Below are positions 26,789-36,335 of a stretch of DNA of 64,000 nucleotides, piece after piece; the first letter of the stretch is position 1, and the number at the start of each line of letters is the position of its first letter. Origin of the DNA: Catenovulum agarivorans DS-2 (GTDB lineage Bacteria; Pseudomonadota; Gammaproteobacteria; Enterobacterales; Alteromonadaceae); NCBI RefSeq assembly GCF_000568405.1, contig NZ_ARZY01000003.1, positions 1-64,000 on the forward strand, read 5' to 3'. A program made the translations under genes and the position numbers. A model generated the notes under the pieces. It made no database searches. It worked only from the letters and a program-made list of their open reading frames with translations, and was not told the DNA's origin.

Positions 26789-29700
26789 TTATTTACGCAG
26801 AGTGAAGTTTTTGGTTTGAGTAAACTCAACCATTAAATCTAACAAGTTTGCACTGCTTGACGACTTAAAGTTGTTGCCAAAGGCTTGCAAGGTACAGTTA
26901 TCGTCAGACTCTTCATGTAAACCGCGTGAATATCTAAACCATTGACGTGCATAACAAGACTTACCATGCGCACTATCAGCAACTAATTGCGCTAACTCGT
27001 CTATGCCTTGGTAGTTAACTACTGGCTCGCTTGCTGATAAGAAGGTTTCAGCTGAGGTTAAGCTGCCAATATAACCAGCGGCGTTGATTTGTTTAACTTC
27101 ACCCGCATCGGTTGTTTCAGTTGTCACGTATTGACCAAAGGCATTGTAGTTTTCAAAACCAAAGCCTATACCATCAATAAATTGGTGACATGATTCACAA
27201 CCATCTTGTAAATGCGCATGTTCGAAACGCTCACGCACTGTTAGTGTTGGATCTTCTTGAGGTTTTAACTCAGCACCAATTGGCGGTGGTGGGAAGTCCT
27301 GACACATTAAGTTTTTACGCACGAATAAACCACGTTTTACTGGGTGGGTTTTTTCCGATGCTGATTGAATGGCAAGTATGCTTGCGTGGCCTAATAAACC
27401 AGAACGTTCGCCATTGCTTTCTGCTGCTGTGTAATCAACACGTTGCCAACCTGAACCGCCCGGCCATGCAAAACCATAATGTGCAGCAAGTTGTTCTGAC
27501 ATATAGCTGTATTTTGCAGTGAGTAGCTCTGAATATTCGCCGCCACCAAATACAATTCGCTTAACAAACTCTATGGTTTCTTGGCGCATATCGGCTTTTA
27601 AGCTGTCAGATAACTCCACTGTTTTGATTTCTCTGTCCAAGTTCAACCAGCCTGCGATAAAGCGTTCAAATGCAACTTCTGCTTTAGCGTCTTGCAACAT
27701 GCTTGTTAAGGTTGTGGCAATTTGATTTGGTGTGCTGAGCTCACCATTGTCAGCTTTACTCATCAACCAGCTATCAGGTGTGGTAGCCCAATAAGTGTAT
27801 GCAAGTAAGGTCGCTACTTCGTAATCAGTTAGTTCGAAGTAACCATCAGTATTTACTTCACCTACTTCAGAGCGATACAACATGGCTGGTGAAGATAAAA
27901 TAGTGCTTAATAGCGCTAATTGACCTTGGTCGTTGTATACACCTGTTAATGACGTTTTTTCTGTTGTCGTTAACGGGCGTCTAAATGCACGCTTAGCAAA
28001 ATCATCTAAGAAACAGTTAATGTTATTACAACCTGAAGTTAGGTTGTACATATCTGTCACCATAGATGCAGCAGCTTCAGCGGCTAGCACATAACCTTTA
28101 GCATAGTCATTGGTAAAGATGGTATTGGCGTTGGTTTTAAAGCCATTCGCTGGAATGTCTGCCGGTACATTACCTGTGGTCACGTCAACGTCGTTGGCAA
28201 GGCCAAGTAAATCGCGCACTGAGTTGTTGTACTCAAGTGTTGATAATAAACGATAGCTTCTGTCTTGTGGCACAACGTCGGTTAAATCATCTGCGTTACA
28301 TACATTCGACGGTGGAGTGAAAGCTTCATCTAAAATCATAGCGGCTGTCGTGCTTGCACATTCACCACTACACATGCCTGGATTACCAATTGGCATGTTG
28401 TTTTGGATGTAGTCAGTTAACTCGCTCAATGTATATTGAGTACTCAAACCCAATAGTGAAGGAGAGCCTGTTCCATCTGCACCATGACAACCAGCACAAC
28501 CTTGGTCGTTGTAGTAGCTGCGGCCAACTAAGTGGTCATCTGTTGCAGGGCCGAATACTGCTAGTAGTGTGAAGGATAGTGCATCAGCGACAACTATTTG
28601 AGTGTTTGCAGCTTTAGCGTCAACTAAGTATGCCGCACCTGAGCCTTCCCATTGTTTAAACTTTAAGCCTGTACCAGCTTCATCTGCTGTTACATCTAAC
28701 ACTGTGCCAACTGGGAATAATTTACCAGTTAAGTCTGAACTGCCAGATAAAGTAACAACACCGTTACCAATTTGGATTTGTGTGCCAGCTTCGCTGCCAT
28801 CACCTGTCGGTACTTGTGCTAACCAGCCTTGGTCGTAATAGCTTGGGTTTGCAATATTCACTGATAAGTCTGCAGTTTGGTTTGCGCCTGCATTGTTAAA
28901 GATAATATTGATATCACCATTGCTATTTGCCCAGTTCACCGGAATTAACACTTTCTGCCAAGTGCCGCCTAAGTTATCTGCAGTTTGCGTCACTGCAGAG
29001 CCAGGCCAAGCAGCTGAGCGTGTCGTTAACGCACCGTTTTCATTGCTCCAAATATACGCCGTTGGGTTAGTCCAATTGGCAGGTGTATTGAAGTAGATGT
29101 ATTGAGCAACACCTAGGTTTTCAACTTGAATATTTGTGCTGATACCTTGGTTAGTTACAGTGATGGTCGTAACACCCGCTGTAGAACCTGCACTTAACAA
29201 ACCTGAGTTAGAAACAGATACAATATTGTTATCTGCACTTGTCCAGCTAGAGCTTAGGGTTGCAGACATGGTTTCATCACCAGCATTTGCAACAGCGACC
29301 AGTTGACGACTTTCACCGCTGATTAATTGTACATTTGCTGGTGCAACTATAGTTAAACCATCAATAGGAGCTGGATCTTGTGTTTGTGCATTTACGCTTG
29401 CTGGTGCTGAATCAACTGATGTGCCTGTTGCTACAACTTGATAATAGTAGACAGTTGAAGCTGCCAAACCAGAATCTGTCATGCCAGTTGCATTAGCGCC
29501 TAGAGTTGAAACGAGTGTGAATGGTCCATTAGCTGAAGTTGCGCGGCTAACTTGATAGCTAACTTCGTTTGTTGCGACATCACTCCAAGATAAGTTAATG
29601 CTGCTATCTGACGCGGCAGTTGCGGTTAAATTTGTTGGTGCATCAGGGCCTGTTTCTACATTAATCACAATATTGCCGCTGTAACCACCACTGCTAGCGG

Positions 29701-32700
29701 TAATAGTCGCAGAACCACTATTCACACCTTGTACTGTCGCTTGACCTGTTGTACCAGACACACTGGCAACCGAAGTATCACTGCTTGACCAAGTAACACC
29801 CGCAGTTGGCACCATTTCAAAGCCATTGTCGTACAATGCCATGGCTGAAACCGTGGTACTTGCACCTATGCCGACTGAACTTGCATCTGCAGTTACTTGC
29901 ATGGCTGTTTGGCTTGCGCCTACACCATCAATCCAATCTGCAATTAATGTACTTGCTAGCGGGTTGGTGATTAAGCTGCCTTTAGGCATACGGTTGGCAT
30001 CGTCTGCTTGATAGGTATGGACAATACTGACGCTATGATCAAACGGCAACATACGGTAAACCGCACCACGTTTGATGTTCATAATCTCCATGTCTTTTAT
30101 GTCAGTTTCATAGTTCATATCCATAAAACCGCCACCATGACAGTGAGAACAGTTAGTATCTAGATAAGCACGCGCTCGTTGTTCAATCGATTTACTGTTG
30201 TCAGTTGGATCTGGTAATTCTGCTAAGTTAGCCGCAAAACCGATATTTTGGTTGAAAATACCTACTTGGTTGAAGCTATCTAACTGATTAGCAACCATAC
30301 CCTGGTAATCAAAAGTTTTATTCAACTGTTTAGTATCAATTGCCAGTGGATCTTTACTACCTGTGCCAATGTGACAAGAAGAACATTCAGCACCAGAACG
30401 CACTCTATGTTGTACTAAACTTGGCGCTTGATCGTAAAATTGTTCAACCGTTTCTTCAAAAGCTTGGTAAACCAAATCAGCATCTGTACCTTGTGCATTC
30501 CAGTAGTAGTTTGCCGCAGCCCAGTTGCCAGCGCTTTGGCGGAATAACACTGAGGTTTGATATGGTGCTGAATCAGTGGCATTCATTGGACGGTCTAGAT
30601 GTTTAACCAGTACTGTTCCAACCGGTAAATCCCACACATTGTTGGCATCAAAGTTAATGGTTTCCCCATTAGGAATAGCAACAAAGTGGCGCGCGATTAA
30701 ACCATCAAACCAACCATCAGAGTTTACATCGTATTCAATGACGCCATGCATTGGTGTAAGGCTCGCTAAGTCAGCAAAGAGGCCTGTTGCAGATAAGGTC
30801 GCAGGAATAACAGCAGCTTGTACATCACTGTCTACCATGCGGTAAATTGATGATAAACCGCCGTATTCTTCACCGTGTGAGCTGATAAATACTTCTTCAC
30901 CACTTACGTCTGTACCAAATGATGAGATGTTGCTTGGGAACGCATCACTGACTAACACATCAGTGTCGCCCTCGGCGGCAGACCACATTTTTTTACTAAC
31001 ATAGTCACCATAGATAAAACGACCAGTTAACCCTGGCAGTTGGCTACCTCGGTAAACAAAACCACCTATGATAGACACTGAACCTGTGTTGTGATCATAT
31101 CCGCCTACAGGGCCGGTTAAGTCATTAGTACAGTCGCGGCTAAAGTTAGCATCACCACCATCGCTGCCTCTGTGAATGTTACCTTCACAGATAGGCCATC
31201 CGTAGTTGTTGCCTGCTTGGATGATATTAACTTCTTCAAAGCCTTGTTGACCGATTTCAGTTTCCCACAATGTGTAAGGTAAAACTGTATCAAACGCCCA
31301 ACGCCATGGATTTCTGTGGCCGTATGACCAAATCTCGTCACGTACATTCGGGTCGTTTACAAATGGGTTGTCATTAGGTATGTCATAGTACAAACCTTGT
31401 GCATTTGGTGTATCACGCATAATAATGCGGATAAATGAACCTCGTAAGTTATTGGTTTGTTGTGAGCTGTTATTGGTACGAGGATCTGGCTGAGTTGGCG
31501 TAATTGCCGTGTCACCATAGGCACCGTCACCAATACTTAAGAAAAATTCACCAGTCGACGGGTGGAATTGCATCATACCGCCTTTATGATCTGGCCCAGG
31601 TTGCGGGATACGTAAAATTTCTACTCTGTCACTCGCAGCGGTTGGCAAGGTTGTATCGTTTAAGGTAATTCGCTCAAGTACAGCATCACCAAATACACCA
31701 TTGTCACTTTCGTTATCGTTGTTACCTTCAATGTAGAAAATATAGGCGTAACCGTTTGTTGCGAAATTTGGATGGAAAGCAACAGATAGCATGCCTTGTT
31801 CATGGTAATCACGCACTTCGCCTGTGATATCCAATAGGGTGGTCACTTGTGCTTGCGTTACATTAGGGTCATTGGCAAAAACGGATAATGTACCTTTTTT
31901 GTCCACTACATAGATTAGATCATTTACCCCATCGTTGGTTACATGTACAGGTGATGCAAAATAACCATCTAACGCTGGGAATGCAGATTCATAGGTATAG
32001 TTGCCAGATGAAACACTACCTGATAGTGGGAAGTTATGAGGTTTGAGCAACTGTGGACGCTCAGGTAAAGCTTGAGTTGCTGCGACTACTTCTAGTTGGA
32101 AAGTGTCGGTTGCACCGCTTGCGAGTGTCATGGTTACAGTGTAAACACCTTGCACAGTTAGCTCAGGGGTTACAACAGTTTCACCCATTAACGAACCAGA
32201 CCAAGCGTCACTTTGCCAAGTTGTTGCAGCTAAATCACCATTGCCGGCAACTACAGTTAAAGCAAGTTTACTGTCTTGGTTGGCTTTTCTGTCAGGACCC
32301 GCGTCAGCAGTGGTTTGAGTTGGAATACCACAAGCGCTAGCTGTCATCCAAACACCATTGTTGTAACACAGGTTATCACCTGTGAAATCTAAATCAGCGG
32401 TTTGGTTGGCGCCATTATCAGTGAATATGACTTTACCCGACACAACATCTTCAGGAATATCTAATAACCACGCGTTAAATCCACCAAAGTCTTCAAGTGC
32501 ATGACCTGGCCAGTTTGAATTCGGCCAACTGCCAGCTGGTAAAAAATCCCAGGTGTGCGCTGTTGGTTGGGCAAAGTTGTTGGTGTTTATGAAATATATG
32601 GCTTTGCCTTGAGGGTAGTTGTAGGCTGGCTCTGGACCAGTATCGACGTTTAATCCACAAGCCTCTAACGTTGTCCATTGATTGTTTTGATAACAAACAT

Positions 32701-33355
32701 TAGGCCAAGTTGCCGCTAAGTCGCCAGTTTGATTTGCGCCATTGTCATTAAATATAACGCTGATTGACGTTAAATCAGCTTGGGTGTCGTAACAATGCAC
32801 ATTGCCTGTGGCGGTTAATGCTTCACCTGGCCAGCCTAAATTGGTGAATGCGCCTTGAGGTTGTCCATTCCATAAATACACTGTTGGGTTAGCAAAATTC
32901 GCTGAGTTGTCATAACAGATATTACTTGCCGTTACAGTTGGTTGTTCAACTGAAATTAACCCACAATCAGCAAGGCTGCGCCATTGGTTGTTTTGATAAC
33001 AAGTTGCACCTGCTGGCATAACTAAGTCGGCAGTTTGTGGGTTGCCATTGTCATTAAAAATAACGTTTAGCGAATCAACTGCAACGCCCGGGTCGTAACA
33101 AACAAAGTTGCCTTCGGCAGTGAGTGTTTGTCCTGGCCAATTGGTATTGTTTATTGCACCGGCGGGTGCTGAATTCCACATGTGTACTTTAGGGTTGTTG
33201 TAACCATTGTTATTGTCATAACAAATGGAGGTGTTTGTTACCGCGGCTTCGGTTTCAAAGCTGAGTGTGCAGCTTATGGCTGAAACGCTTAACACCGGCA
33301 ACAAACAGTAGTGTAAGGCGCGTTTACTGCGCCCTCTATCCTTTGTTGTGTGCAT
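26789..33355 (-). CDS. 2188-residue starch-binding-like / PQQ dehydrogenase / multihaem / DUF1592 protein
   Basis: A giant secreted protein with an N-terminal signal (about 1-38). Approximate order: three CBM26-like modules (42-130, 140-233, 250-340; recurring YLWNGQPQGAF-type and NVIFNDNG blocks); a PKD/Ig-like segment; a glucose/sorbosone-dehydrogenase propeller (470-835; DHKGGMMQFHP, YGHRNPWRWAFD); an SO2930-like region with haem sites CSSCH (about 990) and CSHCH (about 1069); Big2 and Fn3 modules (1160-1410); a fourth CBM26-like module (about 1425-1500); cytochrome c with CAGCH (about 1615); DUF1587 (about 1711), DUF1595 (about 1789), DUF1592, DUF1588 (CQDFPPPP about 2020; CESCH about 2055) and DUF1585 to the end. 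Four CxxCH sites in all. It probably binds and oxidises a polysaccharide-derived sugar outside the inner membrane. No frameshift is seen. Confidence 0.85.
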   Translation of the reverse strand: MHTTKDRGRSKRALHYCLLPVLSVSAISCTLSFETEAAVTNTSICYDNNNGYNNPKVHMWNSAPAGAINNTNWPGQTLTAEGNFVCYDPGVAVDSLNVIFNDNGNPQTADLVMPAGATCYQNNQWRSLADCGLISVEQPTVTASNICYDNSANFANPTVYLWNGQPQGAFTNLGWPGEALTATGNVHCYDTQADLTSISVIFNDNGANQTGDLAATWPNVCYQNNQWTTLEACGLNVDTGPEPAYNYPQGKAIYFINTNNFAQPTAHTWDFLPAGSWPNSNWPGHALEDFGGFNAWLLDIPEDVVSGKVIFTDNGANQTADLDFTGDNLCYNNGVWMTASACGIPTQTTADAGPDRKANQDSKLALTVVAGNGDLAATTWQSDAWSGSLMGETVVTPELTVQGVYTVTMTLASGATDTFQLEVVAATQALPERPQLLKPHNFPLSGSVSSGNYTYESAFPALDGYFASPVHVTNDGVNDLIYVVDKKGTLSVFANDPNVTQAQVTTLLDITGEVRDYHEQGMLSVAFHPNFATNGYAYIFYIEGNNDNESDNGVFGDAVLERITLNDTTLPTAASDRVEILRIPQPGPDHKGGMMQFHPSTGEFFLSIGDGAYGDTAITPTQPDPRTNNSSQQTNNLRGSFIRIIMRDTPNAQGLYYDIPNDNPFVNDPNVRDEIWSYGHRNPWRWAFDTVLPYTLWETEIGQQGFEEVNIIQAGNNYGWPICEGNIHRGSDGGDANFSRDCTNDLTGPVGGYDHNTGSVSIIGGFVYRGSQLPGLTGRFIYGDYVSKKMWSAAEGDTDVLVSDAFPSNISSFGTDVSGEEVFISSHGEEYGGLSSIYRMVDSDVQAAVIPATLSATGLFADLASLTPMHGVIEYDVNSDGWFDGLIARHFVAIPNGETINFDANNVWDLPVGTVLVKHLDRPMNATDSAPYQTSVLFRQSAGNWAAANYYWNAQGTDADLVYQAFEETVEQFYDQAPSLVQHRVRSGAECSSCHIGTGSKDPLAIDTKQLNKTFDYQGMVANQLDSFNQVGIFNQNIGFAANLAELPDPTDNSKSIEQRARAYLDTNCSHCHGGGFMDMNYETDIKDMEIMNIKRGAVYRMLPFDHSVSIVHTYQADDANRMPKGSLITNPLASTLIADWIDGVGASQTAMQVTADASSVGIGASTTVSAMALYDNGFEMVPTAGVTWSSSDTSVASVSGTTGQATVQGVNSGSATITASSGGYSGNIVINVETGPDAPTNLTATAASDSSINLSWSDVATNEVSYQVSRATSANGPFTLVSTLGANATGMTDSGLAASTVYYYQVVATGTSVDSAPASVNAQTQDPAPIDGLTIVAPANVQLISGESRQLVAVANAGDETMSATLSSSWTSADNNIVSVSNSGLLSAGSTAGVTTITVTNQGISTNIQVENLGVAQYIYFNTPANWTNPTAYIWSNENGALTTRSAAWPGSAVTQTADNLGGTWQKVLIPVNWANSNGDINIIFNNAGANQTADLSVNIANPSYYDQGWLAQVPTGDGSEAGTQIQIGNGVVTLSGSSDLTGKLFPVGTVLDVTADEAGTGLKFKQWEGSGAAYLVDAKAANTQIVVADALSFTLLAVFGPATDDHLVGRSYYNDQGCAGCHGADGTGSPSLLGLSTQYTLSELTDYIQNNMPIGNPGMCSGECASTTAAMILDEAFTPPSNVCNADDLTDVVPQDRSYRLLSTLEYNNSVRDLLGLANDVDVTTGNVPADIPANGFKTNANTIFTNDYAKGYVLAAEAAASMVTDMYNLTSGCNNINCFLDDFAKRAFRRPLTTTEKTSLTGVYNDQGQLALLSTILSSPAMLYRSEVGEVNTDGYFELTDYEVATLLAYTYWATTPDSWLMSKADNGELSTPNQIATTLTSMLQDAKAEVAFERFIAGWLNLDREIKTVELSDSLKADMRQETIEFVKRIVFGGGEYSELLTAKYSYMSEQLAAHYGFAWPGGSGWQRVDYTAAESNGERSGLLGHASILAIQSASEKTHPVKRGLFVRKNLMCQDFPPPPIGAELKPQEDPTLTVRERFEHAHLQDGCESCHQFIDGIGFGFENYNAFGQYVTTETTDAGEVKQINAAGYIGSLTSAETFLSASEPVVNYQGIDELAQLVADSAHGKSCYARQWFRYSRGLHEESDDNCTLQAFGNNFKSSSSANLLDLMVEFTQTKNFTLRK

Positions 33356-33937
33356 ATATCCACCTCATTTTGTGTGTAAGTACCCTTGTCTCACTAGCCC
33401 TAGGGGTCCGTAGCTGAACAAAGCGTCATTTTTGTTCAAACTGGCGCACTGTTCATAACAAAAATTAACACAGCCCTAAACCGCTGACTATGTAACCAAA
33501 GTGTAATAAAATGATTCGAACTTGAGTTCTTGTTAACTTTAAGTTTACATGTTGACAGCTCACATCTAGCTGCTTTGTTTAGTCAATTGGATATTTATAA
33601 CTGTAAATCTACATGAGTGTCATAGGGTAAATGCCATTTATTATCAATGATTTAATACTTTTAACTTTCGAGCTTGTGCTAATTCTATTGAGTGATTTTT
33701 TGTTTGAATGTAAAATTGTATTTTTATACTTAATTTATATCGAGCGGTGAGAGTATTAACGATCTTTGAGTTAGGTTTAAATTTATTGACGTTAAAAATT
33801 TAATTTTTAAGGTAGTTAATTTTGTTTTATTGTTGACAATTTTGGTTTGGGATGTTTATATTTCCTTATAAATCAAATGGATATGTTTTATGCTTCCAGA
33901 TGGGGAGCTAGGCAAAAACTCGATAGACAACAAGTGC
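33356..33937. other. AT-rich intergenic region, no gene seen
   Basis: This divergent region between the giant minus-strand gene and eboD has no credible coding frame on either strand and is strongly AT-rich. It must contain the promoter of the giant gene, but I could not single out a convincing -35/-10 pair. Near 33414-33450 the strings TGAACAAAG and TTGTTCAAA/TGTTCATAAC give GAACA/TGTTC half-sites that could be regulatory. Confidence 0.5.
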
Positions 33938-33977
33938 ATACGTATTCAATAGATGATTTTTATGAATACGTATTCAT
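33938..33977 (+). promoter_or_regulatory. Double palindrome, probable operator of the ebo operon
   Basis: ATGAATACGTATTCAT (33962-33977) is a perfect 16-bp palindrome. ATACGTATTCA at 33938-33948 repeats its core, the two ATACGTAT centres lying 28 bp apart. The pair also forms an 11-bp inverted repeat. TTGACT follows at 33989-33994 and TATAGT at about 34024. The site ends 99 bp before eboD. Confidence 0.65.
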
Positions 33978-34076
33978 AAGTTGCAATCTATTGACTTGTT
34001 TTTAAACAGTATGAAAAAGCCGTATAGTTAACTCGGCATTAACATTTGTTCGACATTTAAAAAAAGCGGGGTCTGT

Positions 34077-35249
34077 ATGTCAGATTTTAGTCGATTGCAG
34101 CATAAAACCATCCAACAGAGTTTTACTGTGCAGTATCAATATCCAGTTCTGTTTTTGCGCAACAGTTTTGCGTTAGACAACAGTTCCCTGTCTGAATTAA
34201 TTGATAACCGCGACGAGCAGCCAAAAATCTTGCCTGTGATTGATGAGCAAGTTGTCGCAAAACAGCCACAGCTAGCACCGCAAATTTATCAGTACATGCA
34301 GCATCATAAATTAGATTGTTTGCCTGCCATTCAAATTGCTGGTGGAGAAGCTTGTAAAAATGATACGCAAGTTTTAGACACCATTTATTCAGCGGTTGAA
34401 AAACATGCAATAGACAGACATTCCTACATTTTAGTGATTGGTGGTGGCGCCGTAACTGACGCTGTAGGCTATGCCGCCGCAACTGCGCACCGCGGTATTC
34501 GTTTAATTAGAATGCCGACCACAGTGCTGGCTCAAAACGATGCGGCAGTTGGTGTGAAAAACGCCATTAACTATAACAAACGAAAAAATTATTTAGGTAC
34601 ATTTGTCCCGCCATTTGCCGTGATTAATGATCACGATTTGCTTGATACTTTGGAAGCGCGCGATAAACGTGCCGGCATAGCCGAAGCGATTAAAGTTGCA
34701 TTAATTAAAGACCGTGCTTTTTTCTATGAGCTATATAGTGACAAAGATGCGCTGGCTAAATTTGAACAAACCGCAATGGAAAGCATGATTTACAAAGGGG
34801 CCAAATGGCATTTACATCATATTGCCACTAGCGGTGATGCATTTGAATTTGGCTCGGCACGTCCACTTGATTTTGGCCATTGGTCTGCGCATAAACTAGA
34901 AGAAATTTCTAACAACAGTTTACGCCATGGTGAAGCGGTTGCGATTGGTATTGCGTTAGACAGTATTTATTCACACTTAATGGGCTACATTCAACAGAAT
35001 GAACTGGCACAAATTTTAATTTTATTAGAAACCCTAGGATTTGAATTAACCCATCCAGCCATTTATCAATTAGACGTTAAACAAGCGCTAAATGAATTTA
35101 AAGAACATTTAGGTGGGCGTTTGTGCATTACTTTATTGTCACAAATTGGTAGTGGTTTTGAGGTTAGAGAAATAGATATTTCCGTTATGCAGGATGCAAT
35201 TCAAGCGTTGCAGTTGCAGGAGTATCTCAACTGGACCGAAGTCGCATAG
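34077..35249 (+). CDS. eboD: EboD, 3-dehydroquinate synthase-like
   Basis: A 390-residue sugar-phosphate-cyclase-superfamily protein. The NAD-binding VIGGGAVTDAVGYAAATAHRG is near residues 121-141 (shown in family as GGG-x(2)-D), and PTTVLAQNDAAVGVKNAIN, GIAEAIKVALI and the metal-binding region LDFGHWSAHKLE and LRHGEAVAIG are all present. It is not a housekeeping AroB: its neighbours are the other ebo genes. The ebo/edb cluster is known from cyanobacterial scytonemin export to the periplasm and from a Pseudomonas nematode-repellent locus. The exact reaction of EboD is not established. GCGGGG precedes the ATG. Confidence 0.85.
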   Translation: MSDFSRLQHKTIQQSFTVQYQYPVLFLRNSFALDNSSLSELIDNRDEQPKILPVIDEQVVAKQPQLAPQIYQYMQHHKLDCLPAIQIAGGEACKNDTQVLDTIYSAVEKHAIDRHSYILVIGGGAVTDAVGYAAATAHRGIRLIRMPTTVLAQNDAAVGVKNAINYNKRKNYLGTFVPPFAVINDHDLLDTLEARDKRAGIAEAIKVALIKDRAFFYELYSDKDALAKFEQTAMESMIYKGAKWHLHHIATSGDAFEFGSARPLDFGHWSAHKLEEISNNSLRHGEAVAIGIALDSIYSHLMGYIQQNELAQILILLETLGFELTHPAIYQLDVKQALNEFKEHLGGRLCITLLSQIGSGFEVREIDISVMQDAIQALQLQEYLNWTEVA

Positions 35250-35252
35250 TAT

Positions 35253-35380
35253 CCTTATCCTTCGTATTTGACGCCACAGCGTTGTTGGCTGCATAAACTC
35301 GCCTTAGTCACTTAGTGGCCTAAGCTCCCAAGGTCGAGTTTATTTGCCGCCTAGCTGCGACGCCAACTACTTTGGATAAG
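35253..35380. repeat. Nested inverted repeat between eboD and eboC
   Basis: Outer arms CCTTATCC-TTCG ... TTGGATAAG (TTATCC at 35255-35260, GGATAA at 35374-35379) enclose a GACGCCA...GACGCCAAC segment and inner arms ATAAACTCG (35293-35301) and CGAGTTTAT (35335-35343). The middle reads CGCCTTAGTCACTTAGTGG. The form matches dispersed intergenic elements I recall from Shewanella and relatives. It fills almost the whole gap and could separate eboD mRNA from the rest. Confidence 0.7.
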
Positions 35381-35390
35381 CTAATTATGT

Positions 35391-36323
35391 ATGTGGTTTA
35401 GGATAAATTTATTTGGAAATCGTAAGTTGAAAGCATATTTACAGTTAATTCGTGCGCCAAATGGCATAACTGCTGTGACCAATATTGTCGCGGCGGCAGC
35501 TATTGTTAGTGGTGGGCAGTTAACTTGGCAATTGTTGTATTTAGTTGTTGCTAGCATGTGCTTTTATTATGCGGGCATGGCGCTAAACGATTGTTTAGAT
35601 TTTGCTGAAGATGCACAAGAGCGGCCATTTCGGCCATTACCAAGTGGGCAAATTTCTTTAGTGCGCGCTCAAAAAATAGTGTCGGTCCTATTTTGTATTG
35701 CGCTAGTTGCATGTTATTTATTCAATCCGAATAACTTAACAAGCTTAGTGTTGGGTGTATGTTTAACCCTAAGTATTGTTTTGTACAACGCAGTATTTAA
35801 ACAAGGCTTACTTGGGGCTTTTACCATGGGCAGTTGCCGCTTATTCAACTGGTTATTGGGCGCCAGCTTCGTTACTGTTACCACAGAGCAATTTGACCTT
35901 ATTTTTGCGCTGCTAGTTGCCAGTCCTATTTTCTTTTACATCACAGCGGTCACTTTTTTAAGCAAACAAGAAACCCATGCAAGCAATAAAGATACGTTAA
36001 TAATGGTTGAGTTATTATTAGGCTTAGCGTATTTGCCATTGGTTTATTTGCATTGGTCAGTTTTTCAATTAACTGGCTGGCCAAGTTTGCTTTCATGGAT
36101 TTTATTAACCGTTGCAGCGTTATTTTTATTGCAGCGTTTTGTGTTGTTAACAACCAATTTTACCCCGAAACAAATTCAGCTGACGATAAAGTGGATGATA
36201 ATCGCAGTCATCCCATTTGATGCTATGCTTGTAGCTATGGCTGGGCATTATTCAATTGCGCTAATGCTCCTAGTGTTACTGTTTCCATGTCGTATGCTCG
36301 CGCAAAAACTTTATATGACCTGA
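35391..36323 (+). CDS. eboC: EboC, UbiA-like membrane prenyltransferase
   Basis: A 310-residue polytopic membrane protein with about eight to nine hydrophobic segments. The first aspartate-rich motif of UbiA prenyltransferases is present as N66-D67-C-L-D70-F-A-E-D74, followed by ERPFRPLPSG. The second DxxxD-type motif is degenerate (YLPLVYLH region), as seems common in EboC. Members are annotated as UbiA-like EboC and presumably make or move a prenylated compound. It follows eboD after a 141-bp gap filled by a repeat element and is 12 bp before the eboA ATG. Confidence 0.85.
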   Translation: MWFRINLFGNRKLKAYLQLIRAPNGITAVTNIVAAAAIVSGGQLTWQLLYLVVASMCFYYAGMALNDCLDFAEDAQERPFRPLPSGQISLVRAQKIVSVLFCIALVACYLFNPNNLTSLVLGVCLTLSIVLYNAVFKQGLLGAFTMGSCRLFNWLLGASFVTVTTEQFDLIFALLVASPIFFYITAVTFLSKQETHASNKDTLIMVELLLGLAYLPLVYLHWSVFQLTGWPSLLSWILLTVAALFLLQRFVLLTTNFTPKQIQLTIKWMIIAVIPFDAMLVAMAGHYSIALMLLVLLFPCRMLAQKLYMT

Positions 36324-36335
36324 TGGGTGGTTAGC

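Noticed and set aside
27190-30845. Several plus-strand frames of 60-110 codons
   Set aside because: All are antisense shadows of the 2188-residue gene, which has a continuous frame and clear domains.
34077-35249. Housekeeping aroB
   Set aside because: Although of the 3-dehydroquinate synthase superfamily, it heads a full ebo cluster and lacks aroK or dam neighbours.
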